From Pirellulales bacterium (GTDB lineage Bacteria > Planctomycetota > Planctomycetia > Pirellulales > JACPPG01): a DNA stretch of 57,032 nt. The stretch spans positions 1 through 57,032 of the forward strand of contig DASYDW010000021.1 of assembly GCA_036499395.1 (NCBI GenBank). Reading direction: 5' to 3'. The notes under the pieces were generated by a model that was not told where the DNA came from, made no database searches, and worked only from the letters and a program-made list of their open reading frames with translations. A program made the translations under genes and the position numbers. The number at the start of each line of letters is the position of its first letter. The first letter of the stretch is position 1. Of this stretch, positions 8,586 to 17,325 are shown piece by piece.

Positions 8586-10031
8586 TCATGCAACTGATGT
8601 AGGGGACCGCCGGGTCCAACGCATCCATGACACAGCTTTTTCGCCAGCCAGAATTGCCACGATCGAGAGGCCCAAAGCCGGCAGCACCACGCCCAACGCG
8701 ATGATCCCAAACACCAAAAACCTTGGGACGGGAATTTCCGGCCGGCGCGGGAAACCGGTCCGGCCACTTGGTCGCCGTTTCCACCACATCCACACGCCGG
8801 TAATGGGAAGCAGCATGAGTATCAGGCAGGCCACCAACCAAAGAATTTTGGTGGGTAGGCCGAGAATTGAGCCGACGTGTAATGGATAGTTCCAAGTCGC
8901 CCACCAACTTAGGGTGGGGTAATCGCGGTTCGCGCGATGCATCAAGACTTCGCCCGTTGCGTGATCGATCACGACAACACCGTCACTCGAAGGTCCTCGG
9001 GGGCTGTTGCCGAACACGACATATGCGCCCTCGGGTGTTGAGGGCATTCGTACGGTGAGCGTCCTGCCGGGCATGACGCCCGCGGCGATCGTCACGACCG
9101 CATCCACTGACAAGCGCGGAGCCTCGGCGGCCGAGCGCGACTGAGGCGGATGAAGAAAGATATCGTAGGCCCCGCTCTTCACGGCCGCATAGCCGTAGCC
9201 GGAGCCCCAGATATAGGTATAGAGCAGCCCTGTCCCGGCAATCAGGGGAGCAACGGCGAGCACAAAGAAGCCGCATACGGCGTGCAGATCTCGCAGGATC
9301 ACATAAGGATGTCGCCACAGTCGCGGCAGGAAAACGCCCCACAACCTCCAACGCTTGCGCGGCCACCACAAGTATAAGCCGCTGACAAGTAAAATAATCG
9401 TCCAGCAAGTCGTCAGTTCGGTAATGATACGGCCAGTCGTGCCGGCAAAGAGCGACCGATGAAGTCGCAGCACCACACTAAAGAGATTATTCTTCCCTAA
9501 CTCTCCCAACAGCTCGCCGCTGTAGGGATTGAAATGCAGGCGACGGAATTCTTTTCCGGCAACGCCCAAAATGGCTACAGAGCATTTCGGGTTAGCGGGC
9601 ACTTCGACTTGCATTACTCGAAATTCATCGCCGAAGCTTGCCCGCACCGAAGCCAATTGATCGTCGTAGGGGATTCGCCTATCGAGAGGAATGACTGTCA
9701 TCAGTTGCGGATAAATGAGCGGCTCCAATTCGTCCTTGAAAATATAGGTGGCGCCTGTGGCCGCGATCACAAGCAGAACAGGCGCGATGATTAGTCCCGC
9801 ATAGAAGTGCCACCGCCAAATTACCCGATGGAGCGTTTCTGGCAGCGGCTCCGGGGCCGACTGCCGAAGGCGCTTCTTGCGGCGCGGCACACCCTGCAAT
9901 TCCACCATTGGTGTGCCAGTTTTTGAGGGGTGATGGATCATATCGAGGTGGGTGCGGCACGCCTCTACGGGAAGCGACACTTGTCCCAGTGAGGACTTAC
10001 TGACGACTGCTCGCGCACGGGTGACGATCAT
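8586..10031 (-). CDS. PepSY-associated transmembrane protein (PiuB/FegC-like, iron uptake-linked)
   Basis: A 481-residue inner-membrane protein with five predicted transmembrane helices. The first starts around residue 75 after HRVIWRWHFYAGL; others include TTCWTIILLVSGLYLWW and two near the C-terminus (LVACLILMLLPITGVWMWW). PepSY-like extracytoplasmic segments lie between them. Conserved His residues at helix borders (HRVIWRWH, LHRSLF, DLHAVCG, PLHVG) suit heme binding, as proposed for reductases of this family that accompany TonB-type siderophore uptake. The ATG at 10029-10031 directly follows the stop of the small upstream gene; starts further in (MIHHP, MVELQG) are possible. It belongs to the iron-themed minus-strand set. 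Confidence 0.85.
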   Translation of the reverse strand: MIVTRARAVVSKSSLGQVSLPVEACRTHLDMIHHPSKTGTPMVELQGVPRRKKRLRQSAPEPLPETLHRVIWRWHFYAGLIIAPVLLVIAATGATYIFKDELEPLIYPQLMTVIPLDRRIPYDDQLASVRASFGDEFRVMQVEVPANPKCSVAILGVAGKEFRRLHFNPYSGELLGELGKNNLFSVVLRLHRSLFAGTTGRIITELTTCWTIILLVSGLYLWWPRKRWRLWGVFLPRLWRHPYVILRDLHAVCGFFVLAVAPLIAGTGLLYTYIWGSGYGYAAVKSGAYDIFLHPPQSRSAAEAPRLSVDAVVTIAAGVMPGRTLTVRMPSTPEGAYVVFGNSPRGPSSDGVVVIDHATGEVLMHRANRDYPTLSWWATWNYPLHVGSILGLPTKILWLVACLILMLLPITGVWMWWKRRPSGRTGFPRRPEIPVPRFLVFGIIALGVVLPALGLSIVAILAGEKAVSWMRWTRRSPTSVA

Positions 10032-10298
10032 TCATGGACATGACTTCGCCTCGACTCGAACAAGTTTTGGAACGGATCGGCTTTGGGTGGGAATACCGTG
10101 AAGGGCGTTCTCCGTCGGTGGCAGGTGCGCCGCGCAGGAAATGATGTGATGCGTTGATAGGAAAGTAGCGCGTTTATATGTCACCGACCGACTTCGCCAC
10201 TCGCCGAACTTCTCCCGTATGATCGAGATGGCCCACAGCGTGACACCAGTGCCGAGGAATATCTTGAGATGCAGCCAAATTAAGCCGGTTAAGCTCAT
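10032..10298 (-). CDS. Small putative membrane protein upstream of the PepSY gene
   Basis: An 88-residue open frame not recognised as a known family. Residues 3-27 form one hydrophobic helix (LTGLIWLHLKIFLGTGVTLW); the rest is basic and His/Cys-containing with no motif. Its TGA stop abuts the ATG of the PepSY gene with no base between, and the TPR gene ends 13 bases upstream, so the three genes could be one transcript. That arrangement and the plausible membrane helix are the only support. The C-terminal half has low-complexity, unconserved-looking composition, so the true gene may be shorter or absent. Confidence 0.45.
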   Translation of the reverse strand: MSLTGLIWLHLKIFLGTGVTLWAISIIREKFGEWRSRSVTYKRATFLSTHHIISCAAHLPPTENALHGIPTQSRSVPKLVRVEAKSCP

Positions 10299-10310
10299 AG
10301 GGTCGACCCG

Positions 10311-11057
10311 TCAGTGGCAGTCCTGCGAAGATTGTTCCGAGGCAAGCCGCCGGGAATGACAGTGGCAAATCGCGGCGCGCTCCTCGTCATTAAACCACCA
10401 GAAGATTTCGGCCATGCGCTCCAGGCAGCGACGACAGCCGATGCGACTAATTTCTGCCGAAGAGAAACTCGCGATAACCTGATGGGCACTCGCAATTCGA
10501 TCCTGCCTGACGAACAGCGTTGCAAGCCCGACTCGGTAGCACACGTTGTCCACATCGAAAGCGATCGCACGCCGGATCAAAGATTCGATGATGCGCGGTG
10601 AATTGCCGCACCGCGCGGCATAGTAGGCCAGATCGTAATACGTCTGTGCGAAGTCCGGATCACACCGGCATGCAGCGCGGCACGCCTCCATCGCCTGGTC
10701 CGGGCGGTCGATCGCATCAAGGCCGCTTGCCACCTGTAGCAACAGCCGAATAGGCACGGATTCATCGCCAACGAAGTCGAATAATAGTTGCCGCGACAGC
10801 TCACGCCGCCCGACCTTACCGTAGCCGAGGGCCAGACAAATCCGACTTGCCGTTTGCAGCGGCACCAGAAGCGATGCCCGCTCCAGGGCTGAGACAGCGA
10901 CGGCATGACGCCCTCGGCTGTATTGGACGACGCCCAGCCATTCCCAGGCGCGTCCGTCCGATGGACTGCTACGGAGTTCATACTTGACCAACGAAAACGC
11001 TCGCGAGATCTCTCCACTCGCATAGGCGTCGTGCAGCTGCTCGAAAAGGCGAGGCAT
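10311..11057 (-). CDS. Tetratricopeptide repeat protein
   Basis: A soluble all-helical protein of about 248 residues with TPR-like 34-residue units: WLGVVQYSRGRHAVAVSALERA, LALGYGKVGRRELSRQLL, ASGLDAIDRPDQAMEACRAA and YDLAYYAARCG. The start is set at 11057 (MPRLFEQLHDAY) because GGAG lies 6 nt before that ATG; ATG 11069 and a longer frame also exist. Similar proteins are common in planctomycetes next to PepSY or iron genes, but no function is established; TPRs mediate protein contacts. It is probably the first gene of the transcript running to the PepSY gene. Confidence 0.7.
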   Translation of the reverse strand: MPRLFEQLHDAYASGEISRAFSLVKYELRSSPSDGRAWEWLGVVQYSRGRHAVAVSALERASLLVPLQTASRICLALGYGKVGRRELSRQLLFDFVGDESVPIRLLLQVASGLDAIDRPDQAMEACRAACRCDPDFAQTYYDLAYYAARCGNSPRIIESLIRRAIAFDVDNVCYRVGLATLFVRQDRIASAHQVIASFSSAEISRIGCRRCLERMAEIFWWFNDEERAAICHCHSRRLASEQSSQDCH

Positions 11058-11240
11058 AGGGGACTCCATTATCAAGACACGGTCTTTAGGGGGCCATTTA
11101 TTTGTTTCGCGGTGGGACCAAGTGGAGAGCCCGTCGGCAAGTAAACGGCCCGCGCCACGCAAACAAAAAATCGTGAAATTGTGAGTGTTGAGAAAGCATT
11201 CCTTCAAACATGCGTGACATGATTTCAGCACAGTGCCTCG

Positions 11241-11330
11241 GCAGCCGGACTGGCTGATGCACCAGCCCGGCTGCGCGATGCCCGCATCAATGCAGGTTTC
11301 ACTGAGTCAATCCCTCGATTCCGCGAGGGA
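11241..11330 (-). terminator. Two inverted repeats downstream of a PEP-CTERM gene
   Basis: TCCCTCG/CGAGGGA (11311-11317 with 11324-11330, 6-nt loop) and GCAGCCGG/CCGGCTGC (11241-11248 with 11267-11274) lie within 110 bases after the stop of the minus-strand PEP-CTERM gene. Neither is followed by a clear T-tract on the minus strand, so factor-independent termination is uncertain. Confidence 0.3.
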
Positions 11331-11352
11331 CGCCCCTATTACGTGAGGCCGA

Positions 11353-12084
11353 TTAACGCTTCGTGACCTGCCGGCGGTTCCGCCGATACTGCACGGCCGC
11401 GAGCGCCAGGCCTCCCAAACCGGCCAGCAATAATGAGCCGGGTTCAGGCACCGCGGTCGACGTGTCTACGCGCGCCGACAGTTGGCTCGAAGAAACGTCT
11501 CCCGGTGAGTAGGTGATGGCATAACTGGACGCAGCGGGGACATTGTCCCACTCCACCAGGTAGTAAAAATCACCACCGCCAAAACCGCCGCTGGCAGCGC
11601 CTTCATTGACTTCCGTGATGTGCGTCGGTTGCAACGGGCCTCCGACGAGGCCAGCGTAGCTGACGCCAAAGAGCGACTGGCTAAGCGGATCTCCGAGCGC
11701 TTCGGCCTGAAGCACGATCGTAGTCATGGCTCCCGGACCCAACGTTGGTGTCGGCACGTCGACTTCGAGATTCAGGACGCCACTGAACGAATAGATGTGA
11801 GCGGCCGGCGGTGTCCCAATGACGAACGCGCCGTCGGTGGCCGCGGTCGTATCGAACCAATTTGGCGTGCCATACGGATTGTTGACGTTTGTTGCCGGGT
11901 TTGGGCCAGTTGTGGTACTGAATCCATCCCATTCCTGGTAGGTCGTATTCGGCTGTCCGAAAAAGGCGGGGGCAACCAGTGTCGCCGCTTGCGCGCTACT
12001 CGCTAACAGAAGCAAAGCCGCGCCGAAGCAACCGGAGAGGACAATCCGCGAAGCGGATGTTTTTGAAATCAGGGAAGAACGCAT
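11353..12084 (-). CDS. PEP-CTERM sorting-domain protein 1
   Basis: A 243-residue exported protein. The signal peptide is a hydrophobic run LSGCFGAALLLLASSAQA; the C-terminus has the exosortase sorting signal VPEPGSLLLAGLGGLALAA followed by basic residues (RRNRRQVTKR). The middle is a beta-rich, Gly/Thr/Pro-rich region without a recognised domain. The ATG at 12084 has GGAG 9 nt upstream; a TTG five codons earlier is less likely. PEP-CTERM proteins are cut and anchored by exosortase, which is not encoded in this window. Divergent from the DUF1559 gene at 12947. Confidence 0.8.
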   Translation of the reverse strand: MRSSLISKTSASRIVLSGCFGAALLLLASSAQAATLVAPAFFGQPNTTYQEWDGFSTTTGPNPATNVNNPYGTPNWFDTTAATDGAFVIGTPPAAHIYSFSGVLNLEVDVPTPTLGPGAMTTIVLQAEALGDPLSQSLFGVSYAGLVGGPLQPTHITEVNEGAASGGFGGGDFYYLVEWDNVPAASSYAITYSPGDVSSSQLSARVDTSTAVPEPGSLLLAGLGGLALAAVQYRRNRRQVTKR

Positions 12085-12946
12085 TTGCGAAATCTCCAAC
12101 GAAAAGCATTTGATTCAAAGAAAAACGAAAGTACGGAAGCGCGCATTAGGAGCTTTTCATCGTTGCTTCTCCGGGGCCACTGTTGTCAGGCTCAAATCGT
12201 CGGCGCGGATTTCCGACCGGCGGAGTGGCGTGCTGGCAACAGCGGGCGGGCGACTCTTTGACGACCTATGGGGGCCGTCGCGCGCTGGAAAGGTGCGAAG
12301 CATTTTGCGGGCCCGCAAGAGCAGGCCGCTAAAGCTCAGGTGCTGGCCCTTTGATCGACCGAGACACAAACTAAACGGTCGATGACAAAAAGATTCAGCT
12401 CACCCACCAGCGATTCGCTGACGGCGACGAGGGGCGAGCTGGCAAAAGGCGAGCGAGCGGCTTTCGGTCGACGCAGCTAATGATACTGCGTCTCAACAAC
12501 GGATGATTCTAATCAGCGATGCTTCGCTGTCAATGGTCCACAATCGACCAAATACAAAGATTTTCGCTGTGAGTGAGGGCTTATCTCGCCGGTTTTGCGT
12601 CAAATACTTCGGCCACTTGACGAACATGAGTAGGTGGATAAGATGACGCCAAGGCAATTGAGACATAATCTCAATACTTCAGCCAGCTCGCTCTCGCCAG
12701 CCCGCTAGAACTCAGTTTCTGGTGATTCTAGCGATGACGAGGCTCCTGCGCGCATTTTCACTCCCTTTCGGTTCCTCCCGAGCGCCCTGCCCTCGAACTC
12801 TGTGGTGCGCAGCTCGTTCACCTAACGTGGACGAAAAGCCTACCGTTGCGGCTACGCACCTGGCCCAGGGGTCGAGGTACGGGCAAGACGCGTCACTGCG
12901 AATTCCGGTCGCCGCACGCTCGATCAGGCAAATCGCAGGAGATTCT
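12085..12946. other. Long divergent intergenic region
   Basis: These 860 bases between divergent PEP-CTERM and DUF1559 genes have no convincing gene; a 91-codon plus-strand frame (12110-12385) is Arg-rich with no motif and looks accidental. An inverted repeat ATCGACCG/CGGTCGAT (12354-12361, 12376-12383) and a promoter-operator candidate at 12617-12675 are present. The plus-strand frame of the DUF1559 gene stays open back to 12722, but that extension is Arg/Pro-rich and lacks family features. Confidence 0.5.
12617..12675 (+). promoter_or_regulatory. Candidate sigma70-type promoter with adjacent palindromic operator
   Basis: TTGACG (12617-12622) and TAAGAT (12639-12644) are separated by 16 bp. 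Just downstream, ATTGAGA and TCTCAAT (12657-12663, 12669-12675) form a perfect 7-bp inverted repeat with a 5-nt centre, placed where a repressor would block transcription towards the DUF1559 gene. This is a pattern match only. Confidence 0.3.
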
Positions 12947-13810
12947 GTGTTGGGAAACCGACCGGATCGAATCCGACACGGCTTTACCCTAGTGGAACTT
13001 TTGGTTGTGATTGCCGTCGTGGGGATATTGATCGCGTTGCTATTGCCCGCGGTTCAAGCTGCGCGCGAAACCGCCCGCCGTACCCAGTGCGCCAACAACC
13101 TCAAAGAGATCGCATTAGCCTTTCATCAATTCGATCTTTCACATCGGGCACTCCCCAGCACCTCCGATGCACAGGGCTTGAGCGCCTTCTTCAATGTCTT
13201 GCCATACCTCGAACAAGGTTCGCTTTACCAACTCTACAATCGCAGCGTCCCATCGACTCCCGGCCAAACCGCGCAAAACACCAGCATCACGAATACACCA
13301 CTCGCGGTATTTCGTTGTCCCTCGATGGTGATCTCCGACGCGGCGGAGCAAGAGTATCCGGGCTGGGGAAGCTACGCAGTGTGCACAGGTAGCGTGTATG
13401 GCCATTTTGTCAATCAAGCGGCCGCGGGATACGACAACGGGGCCATCATTGACTCCAACAAGGGCACGACTGATATCGGCGTCATTTCGACGCAAGATGG
13501 TTCATCGAACACGTTTTTGGCGGGAGACTTGAACTATGGACTCACCAATTTTGACAACGGTGGCGCAACGGCGTGGGCCAGCGGCTATCCGTTTTGTAGC
13601 ACTGCGACGACGTGCGGAGTCTTCAACAGCACTCGAATCGTGATTACGGGAACGTTCTATGAGCTGAATACCTTCCGCAGCGATCATCCGCGTGGGGTCA
13701 ACATGGTCATGGTGGATGGATCGGTGCATTTCATCCCGGAGACAACGTCCCCTGACATTCTCAACCTATTGGCGCAAAGAAATGATGGGCTTCCCGTTGA
13801 ACCCTATTAG
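12947..13810 (+). CDS. DUF1559 pseudopilin-like protein 1
   Basis: A protein of about 287 residues with the type II/IV prepilin leader [20 protein letters not shown] (cleavage after Gly) and the planctomycete DUF1559 pattern: AVQAARETARRTQCANNLKEI, LPYLEQG, and the end signature FRSDHPRGVNMVMVDGSVHFI. The start is taken as the GTG at 12947, 5 nt after AGGAG; TTG 12950 is equally plausible. The longer frame to 12722 would put over 75 residues ahead of the leader, which a prepilin peptidase substrate would not have. These proteins are exported, possibly as pseudopilus or surface-associated components; function is undetermined. A lipoprotein gene overlaps its 3-prime end. Confidence 0.85.
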   Translation: MLGNRPDRIRHGFTLVELLVVIAVVGILIALLLPAVQAARETARRTQCANNLKEIALAFHQFDLSHRALPSTSDAQGLSAFFNVLPYLEQGSLYQLYNRSVPSTPGQTAQNTSITNTPLAVFRCPSMVISDAAEQEYPGWGSYAVCTGSVYGHFVNQAAAGYDNGAIIDSNKGTTDIGVISTQDGSSNTFLAGDLNYGLTNFDNGGATAWASGYPFCSTATTCGVFNSTRIVITGTFYELNTFRSDHPRGVNMVMVDGSVHFIPETTSPDILNLLAQRNDGLPVEPY

Positions 13811-14231
13811 CCTTCCATGTGCATTGATCGCTTTTGTCGCGGCGGTAACCGTATTGCCGGGCTGTGGGCCGGCGCGCACGCCGATGCACGGCCGGGTTAC
13901 GCTCGACGGGCAATCACTCGACGAGGCTGCCATCTTGTTTGTGCCGCTTGATCCGGGTCGCAAGAAGACGGGCGCCAGTATCGTGAAGGGAAGTTACGAG
14001 TTGAAGGCGGAAGATGGGTTGTTGCCGGGTAAGTACCGAGTCGAGATCGCCGATAATCCGCCGCTGAGTTCGCCAGCAAGAGAAACGAGCGGCAATAAAG
14101 CGAGACCGTCCACTAAGCGCCGCCTCATACCGCCAACCTATTCGCGTGAATCCCCCTTGGGTGTTGAGATCGACGGAAGAGAAGCGGCAAAGTCTCGTGA
14201 ATACAACTGTGATCTAAAATGCGCTCGATAG
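13782..14231 (+). CDS. Small lipoprotein with carboxypeptidase-regulatory-like fold
   Basis: A 149-residue protein. The N-terminus is a lipoprotein signal with lipobox VLPGC (Cys about residue 27). It continues with HGRVTLDGQSLDEAAILFVPLDP, a beta-sandwich type found in many planctomycete lipoproteins that sit directly after DUF1559 genes; GSYELKAEDGLLPGKYRVEI completes the domain. It overlaps the DUF1559 gene by 29 bases in another frame, so the pair is probably co-translated. The last 40 residues are charged and variable. Likely anchored in a membrane facing the periplasm; molecular role unknown. Confidence 0.75.
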   Translation: MMGFPLNPISLPCALIAFVAAVTVLPGCGPARTPMHGRVTLDGQSLDEAAILFVPLDPGRKKTGASIVKGSYELKAEDGLLPGKYRVEIADNPPLSSPARETSGNKARPSTKRRLIPPTYSRESPLGVEIDGREAAKSREYNCDLKCAR

Positions 14232-14310
14232 TGGCTAGAATAGCCCCGCAATGCCCGCAGATTTCCGGAAAACCTCGAATCTCATCTACTAACTTATCTT
14301 CGCCGTCATC

Positions 14311-14490
14311 ATGAACGAATCCTTCGATCGTCCGCCTGAACAGGCGTCGCCCCCAAGCAAGTCCGTCCCGGTTCCGACGTTTGACTCGCGAGACCTGATG
14401 AAAGGCGGGCGGGAAATCTACATTCACCATAAAGGCGAGCTTTATCGGCTCCAGGAGACGCGCAACGGAAAATTGATCTTGAAGAAATGA
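14311..14490 (+). CDS. hemP: Hemin uptake protein HemP family
   Basis: A 59-residue protein. The C-terminal 35 residues match the HemP family core: DSRDLMKGGREIYIHHKGE followed by LYRLQETRNGKLILKK, that is a D-L-x-G-x-R-E-x-x-I-x-H-x-G-x-x-Y-x-L-R/Q-x-T-R-x-G-K-L-I-L pattern. The N-terminal 25 residues are Pro/Ser-rich and unconserved, normal for the family. HemP accompanies heme or siderophore uptake genes; in Burkholderia its homologue activates expression of the heme receptor gene. No receptor or heme transporter is adjacent here, so the gene looks like an orphan linked only loosely to the iron-themed genes at 1-10 kb. Confidence 0.85.
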   Translation: MNESFDRPPEQASPPSKSVPVPTFDSRDLMKGGREIYIHHKGELYRLQETRNGKLILKK

Positions 14491-15373
14491 GTGTTCCTGG
14501 CCAACCACTAATTGTGACCACTTCGCCGCGCAGATGAACTGAGGCGAGGTGTAGGTCCGCGCAAAGGCACTCAAGGTCTCGGTGCAAGGTTCCAACAGAC
14601 ACCTGGTTCGCGTCCACGAGATTGACGAAGACTCCGTGAAGACGCTGGGCGATTTAGGATTTCGGCGAAACGTCTCGGGTCCGGAAAATAGTATTGCGGT
14701 GCAACTCCCGTACGCAACATTTGGCGCCTTACCCGTCCTCTTTTTGTAGTCCTTCCAATAGCCATTAGCCCGTTCGATATCTGCCGACTGCCGGCGCTTA
14801 TCGCCGGCGTCCGGCCACTCTTCCTCACGAAGGCACCCGTCATCTAGTTCTCGACAAATCTGGCAGTCCTGCCGACAAGCCCTACTTGAGGGCGGTTCGT
14901 CATGTACGCAGGGGAGTAGTCATCAATCCGACCGGAAAATCAAAGCTCGTCATGTTACGCATTATGCCGTGGGTGATCACCACGTCTTCAATTGACAAAC
15001 GAGGATTGTGGTGACGGCTCCTAAAATGGGCTTCTGCGCTCGCATGGCTCCTGCTCGACCCTGGCGAAACAATCGCCACATGTGGCGAAATGTTCGCCGC
15101 GCGAGTCGACGGTTCGTGGGGAACTCTTCGGAGCCAAGCCTCGATTACTCCATTTTGGCGAGGTTTTCCTTCCGTTTTCTCGAATGACTCCGATACTGGC
15201 ACGTCATTTGCTTTAACTGCGGCGACTCGACAGCCAATATGGCCTCTTCAATCACCGACGGAACAAGCTAGTGCGCTGACGGAAATCTTCGCCCCTCTTC
15301 TCAGGGCTCCGTCATTCTTTGACGCACTCTCGTGGTTCAGGCCGTCGGTTTTCGTCCGCGCATTTATTCGATC
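14491..15373. other. Long intergenic region with a possible coding remnant
   Basis: No intact gene is recognised. A plus-strand frame at about 14545-14745 reads like degraded coding sequence (VSVQGSNRHLVRVHEIDED, then VKTLGDLGFRR) but has no proper start, and its family is not recognised. A near-duplicated TGGCGAAA...TCGCC pattern occurs around 15061-15091. The rest shows nothing. Confidence 0.4.
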
Positions 15374-16480
15374 ATGCAGCACGCACACATCTGTTGGATC
15401 GCGCTGGTCCTATTTTGTGGAAGCGTCACTCAAGTCGGCCGCGCCAATGACAAGCTCCGCGACGCACTGGTAGCCGAGCTTAATGCCATGGAGTGTCCGG
15501 GCGCACTCGTCGGCGTCTTGGTGGGAAAGGAACCGCCTCAGGTTTTCTGCGTCGGTGTCGCAGACGTAAAGACCAAGGCGCCGATGCAACGTGATTTCCA
15601 TATGCGGATCGCCAGCGTCACGAAGCCCATCCTTGGAACGGCCGTTTTATTGCTGGCTGACGAAGGGAAACTGTCGGTCGACGACCCAATGTCGAAGTAC
15701 GTGTCGGACGTCCCGGGTGGCGAAACAATCACGCTGCGGCAGCTGGCGAACAACACGAGCGGACTTTTTAATTCGATTGAGAACAAGGAATTCCAGGCAG
15801 CCATCGTCACTGATCCAAAGCGTCCTTGGCCGGCCAAGGATATTCTCGCGGCCGCGTTTGCCAAACCTTCTTACCACGAGCCCGGCAAAGCGTGGCGCTA
15901 TTCGAACACGAACGCGGTTCTTCTCGGCGAAGTGATCGACAAGGTCGCCGGTACGCCGCACGCCAAATTCATCAATGAGCGTGTGCTCAAGCCCCTCGGT
16001 CTTGCGCAGACCGGCTTTGTGCCGGATGCGACGGTCCCTCCGCCGGCCCCCAGTAGCTACCGCAACGGTTACGAACACAAGTGGCTTGGCTATGGCCAGA
16101 CTTTCTACGACGTCACCGAGTATAGCGCTGCTTGGAGCGGAGCTGCCGGCAATATGTACTCGACGGTTGACGATTTGCTTAAGGCCGCGAAGCCGATCGC
16201 CACCGGCGCGTTGCTCAGCGAAAAATCGCGAGGCGAGTTGCACTCTTGGGTCAAATCGACGCGTGCAGAACTCGAATACGGGTTCTGCATCGGAACTTCT
16301 CATGGCTGGCAAGGCCATTATGGCGACGTGCCTGGATATTCGTCCTTCATGGGTTACTTCCCGGCAAAGGACATCTCTCTCGTGACGCTCACCAACCTTT
16401 CCAACAACAAGGACGGAACCAGTCCGGCTGAGCGCATGCGCGACGTCGTCATCAAATATCTCGATTTGAATACCAAATAA
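15374..16480 (+). CDS. Exported beta-lactamase-fold serine hydrolase (D-alanyl-D-alanine carboxypeptidase-like)
   Basis: A 368-residue protein with signal peptide (hydrophobic WIALVLFCGSV, cleavage near GRA-ND). SxxK is S81-V-T-K84 in RIASVTKP; the second motif is YSNTNAV (about residue 176), and GHYGDVPGYSSFMGYF carries the region of the third motif. The length fits the single-domain class C/DD-peptidase type, unlike the two-domain homologue at 4509-6188. Likely acts on cell-wall peptides or other amides/esters in the periplasm; substrate not predictable. The ATG at 15374 starts directly at the signal peptide; the frame is open further upstream without features. Confidence 0.85.
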   Translation: MQHAHICWIALVLFCGSVTQVGRANDKLRDALVAELNAMECPGALVGVLVGKEPPQVFCVGVADVKTKAPMQRDFHMRIASVTKPILGTAVLLLADEGKLSVDDPMSKYVSDVPGGETITLRQLANNTSGLFNSIENKEFQAAIVTDPKRPWPAKDILAAAFAKPSYHEPGKAWRYSNTNAVLLGEVIDKVAGTPHAKFINERVLKPLGLAQTGFVPDATVPPPAPSSYRNGYEHKWLGYGQTFYDVTEYSAAWSGAAGNMYSTVDDLLKAAKPIATGALLSEKSRGELHSWVKSTRAELEYGFCIGTSHGWQGHYGDVPGYSSFMGYFPAKDISLVTLTNLSNNKDGTSPAERMRDVVIKYLDLNTK

Positions 16481-16512
16481 CTTGAGCATCACTCCCGAGA
16501 CGGAACGACTAC

Positions 16513-17325
16513 ATGCGACTCTCTTTTTTTCTTCTGTTTCTTGCCAGTCTATGTTCCCAGGCGGCGGCGAGCCCAATCGTCTTCACCATCGATCCATCAC
16601 AAAGTTCACTTACGTTAAGCCCAAGCACCTCGATCGGCGGCTCGCCTTTACCTTGGTCGGCCCAGGGCGCGAACAGTTTGGTCGCATCGTACAGTGGGAC
16701 AATTTCTGTCGATCTCACGGCGAACTCGATTCAGTTGCTGAGTGTCGGCTCACAAATTACGGCGGGCAACTCCGGCGAATGGAGCCCGGGCACGGACTAC
16801 TCCGGTGATAACTACATCTACAATGATCCAACCTCACCCTATGTCCTCGCATCGGCTCCTGCGAATTATGGCGTGACTACGATCCTGCCACAGGGTTTAG
16901 GTGGTGGCTATCCATCGGATACGGCGACTCGCAGCCTGGCCTTCGCGCTGTCGGATGCGGCTGCGAAGCCGCTAGTTGGTGGATCGTTTGATGAAGCGGG
17001 AAGTGCGGTGAGTATTCTGTCGGGTACGGTCTTCTATAACCAAGGCGGTTCACCGCCTATCACCAATTTAGCCGGCCCGGGGATCGGCGTAACGCCAACT
17101 CAAGGCGTCGCCGGATTTGGCACTATCGACATTGTGGGTGGTCAATACGTTTTGACACTCCCCATTTCGTTCACCACGTCTTTTGGCATTGTCGTCCTGG
17201 ACGTTGCTTCGACGTACAGCGGCATTTTAGTCGCCACTGCCCCGGTTCCTGAGCCCGCGACTTGGGCTCTAGTCGCGGTGGCGGTGGCAGTACTTGGTTT
17301 GAGGCGACTTGTTGGCGCGGGATGA
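16513..17325 (+). CDS. PEP-CTERM sorting-domain protein 2
   Basis: A 270-residue exported protein starting with a classic signal peptide (MRLSFFLLFLASLCSQAAA). The C-terminal sorting signal is APVPEPATWALVAVAVAVLG followed by LRRL. The body is Ser/Thr/Gly-rich and predicted beta, with no named domain. It lies 32 bases after the serine hydrolase and 59 bases before PEP-CTERM protein 3 on the same strand, so the three may be co-transcribed. Probably a surface or matrix-associated protein processed by an exosortase encoded elsewhere. Confidence 0.8.
   Translation: MRLSFFLLFLASLCSQAAASPIVFTIDPSQSSLTLSPSTSIGGSPLPWSAQGANSLVASYSGTISVDLTANSIQLLSVGSQITAGNSGEWSPGTDYSGDNYIYNDPTSPYVLASAPANYGVTTILPQGLGGGYPSDTATRSLAFALSDAAAKPLVGGSFDEAGSAVSILSGTVFYNQGGSPPITNLAGPGIGVTPTQGVAGFGTIDIVGGQYVLTLPISFTTSFGIVVLDVASTYSGILVATAPVPEPATWALVAVAVAVLGLRRLVGAG

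Noticed and set aside
12110..12385. A 91-codon plus-strand frame in the divergent region
   Set aside because: Arg/Ser-rich composition, no ribosome site, no motif.
14125..14595. A 156-codon minus-strand frame
   Set aside because: It runs antisense to the HemP gene and the lipoprotein end and has no recognisable motif; HemP on the plus strand explains the open frame.
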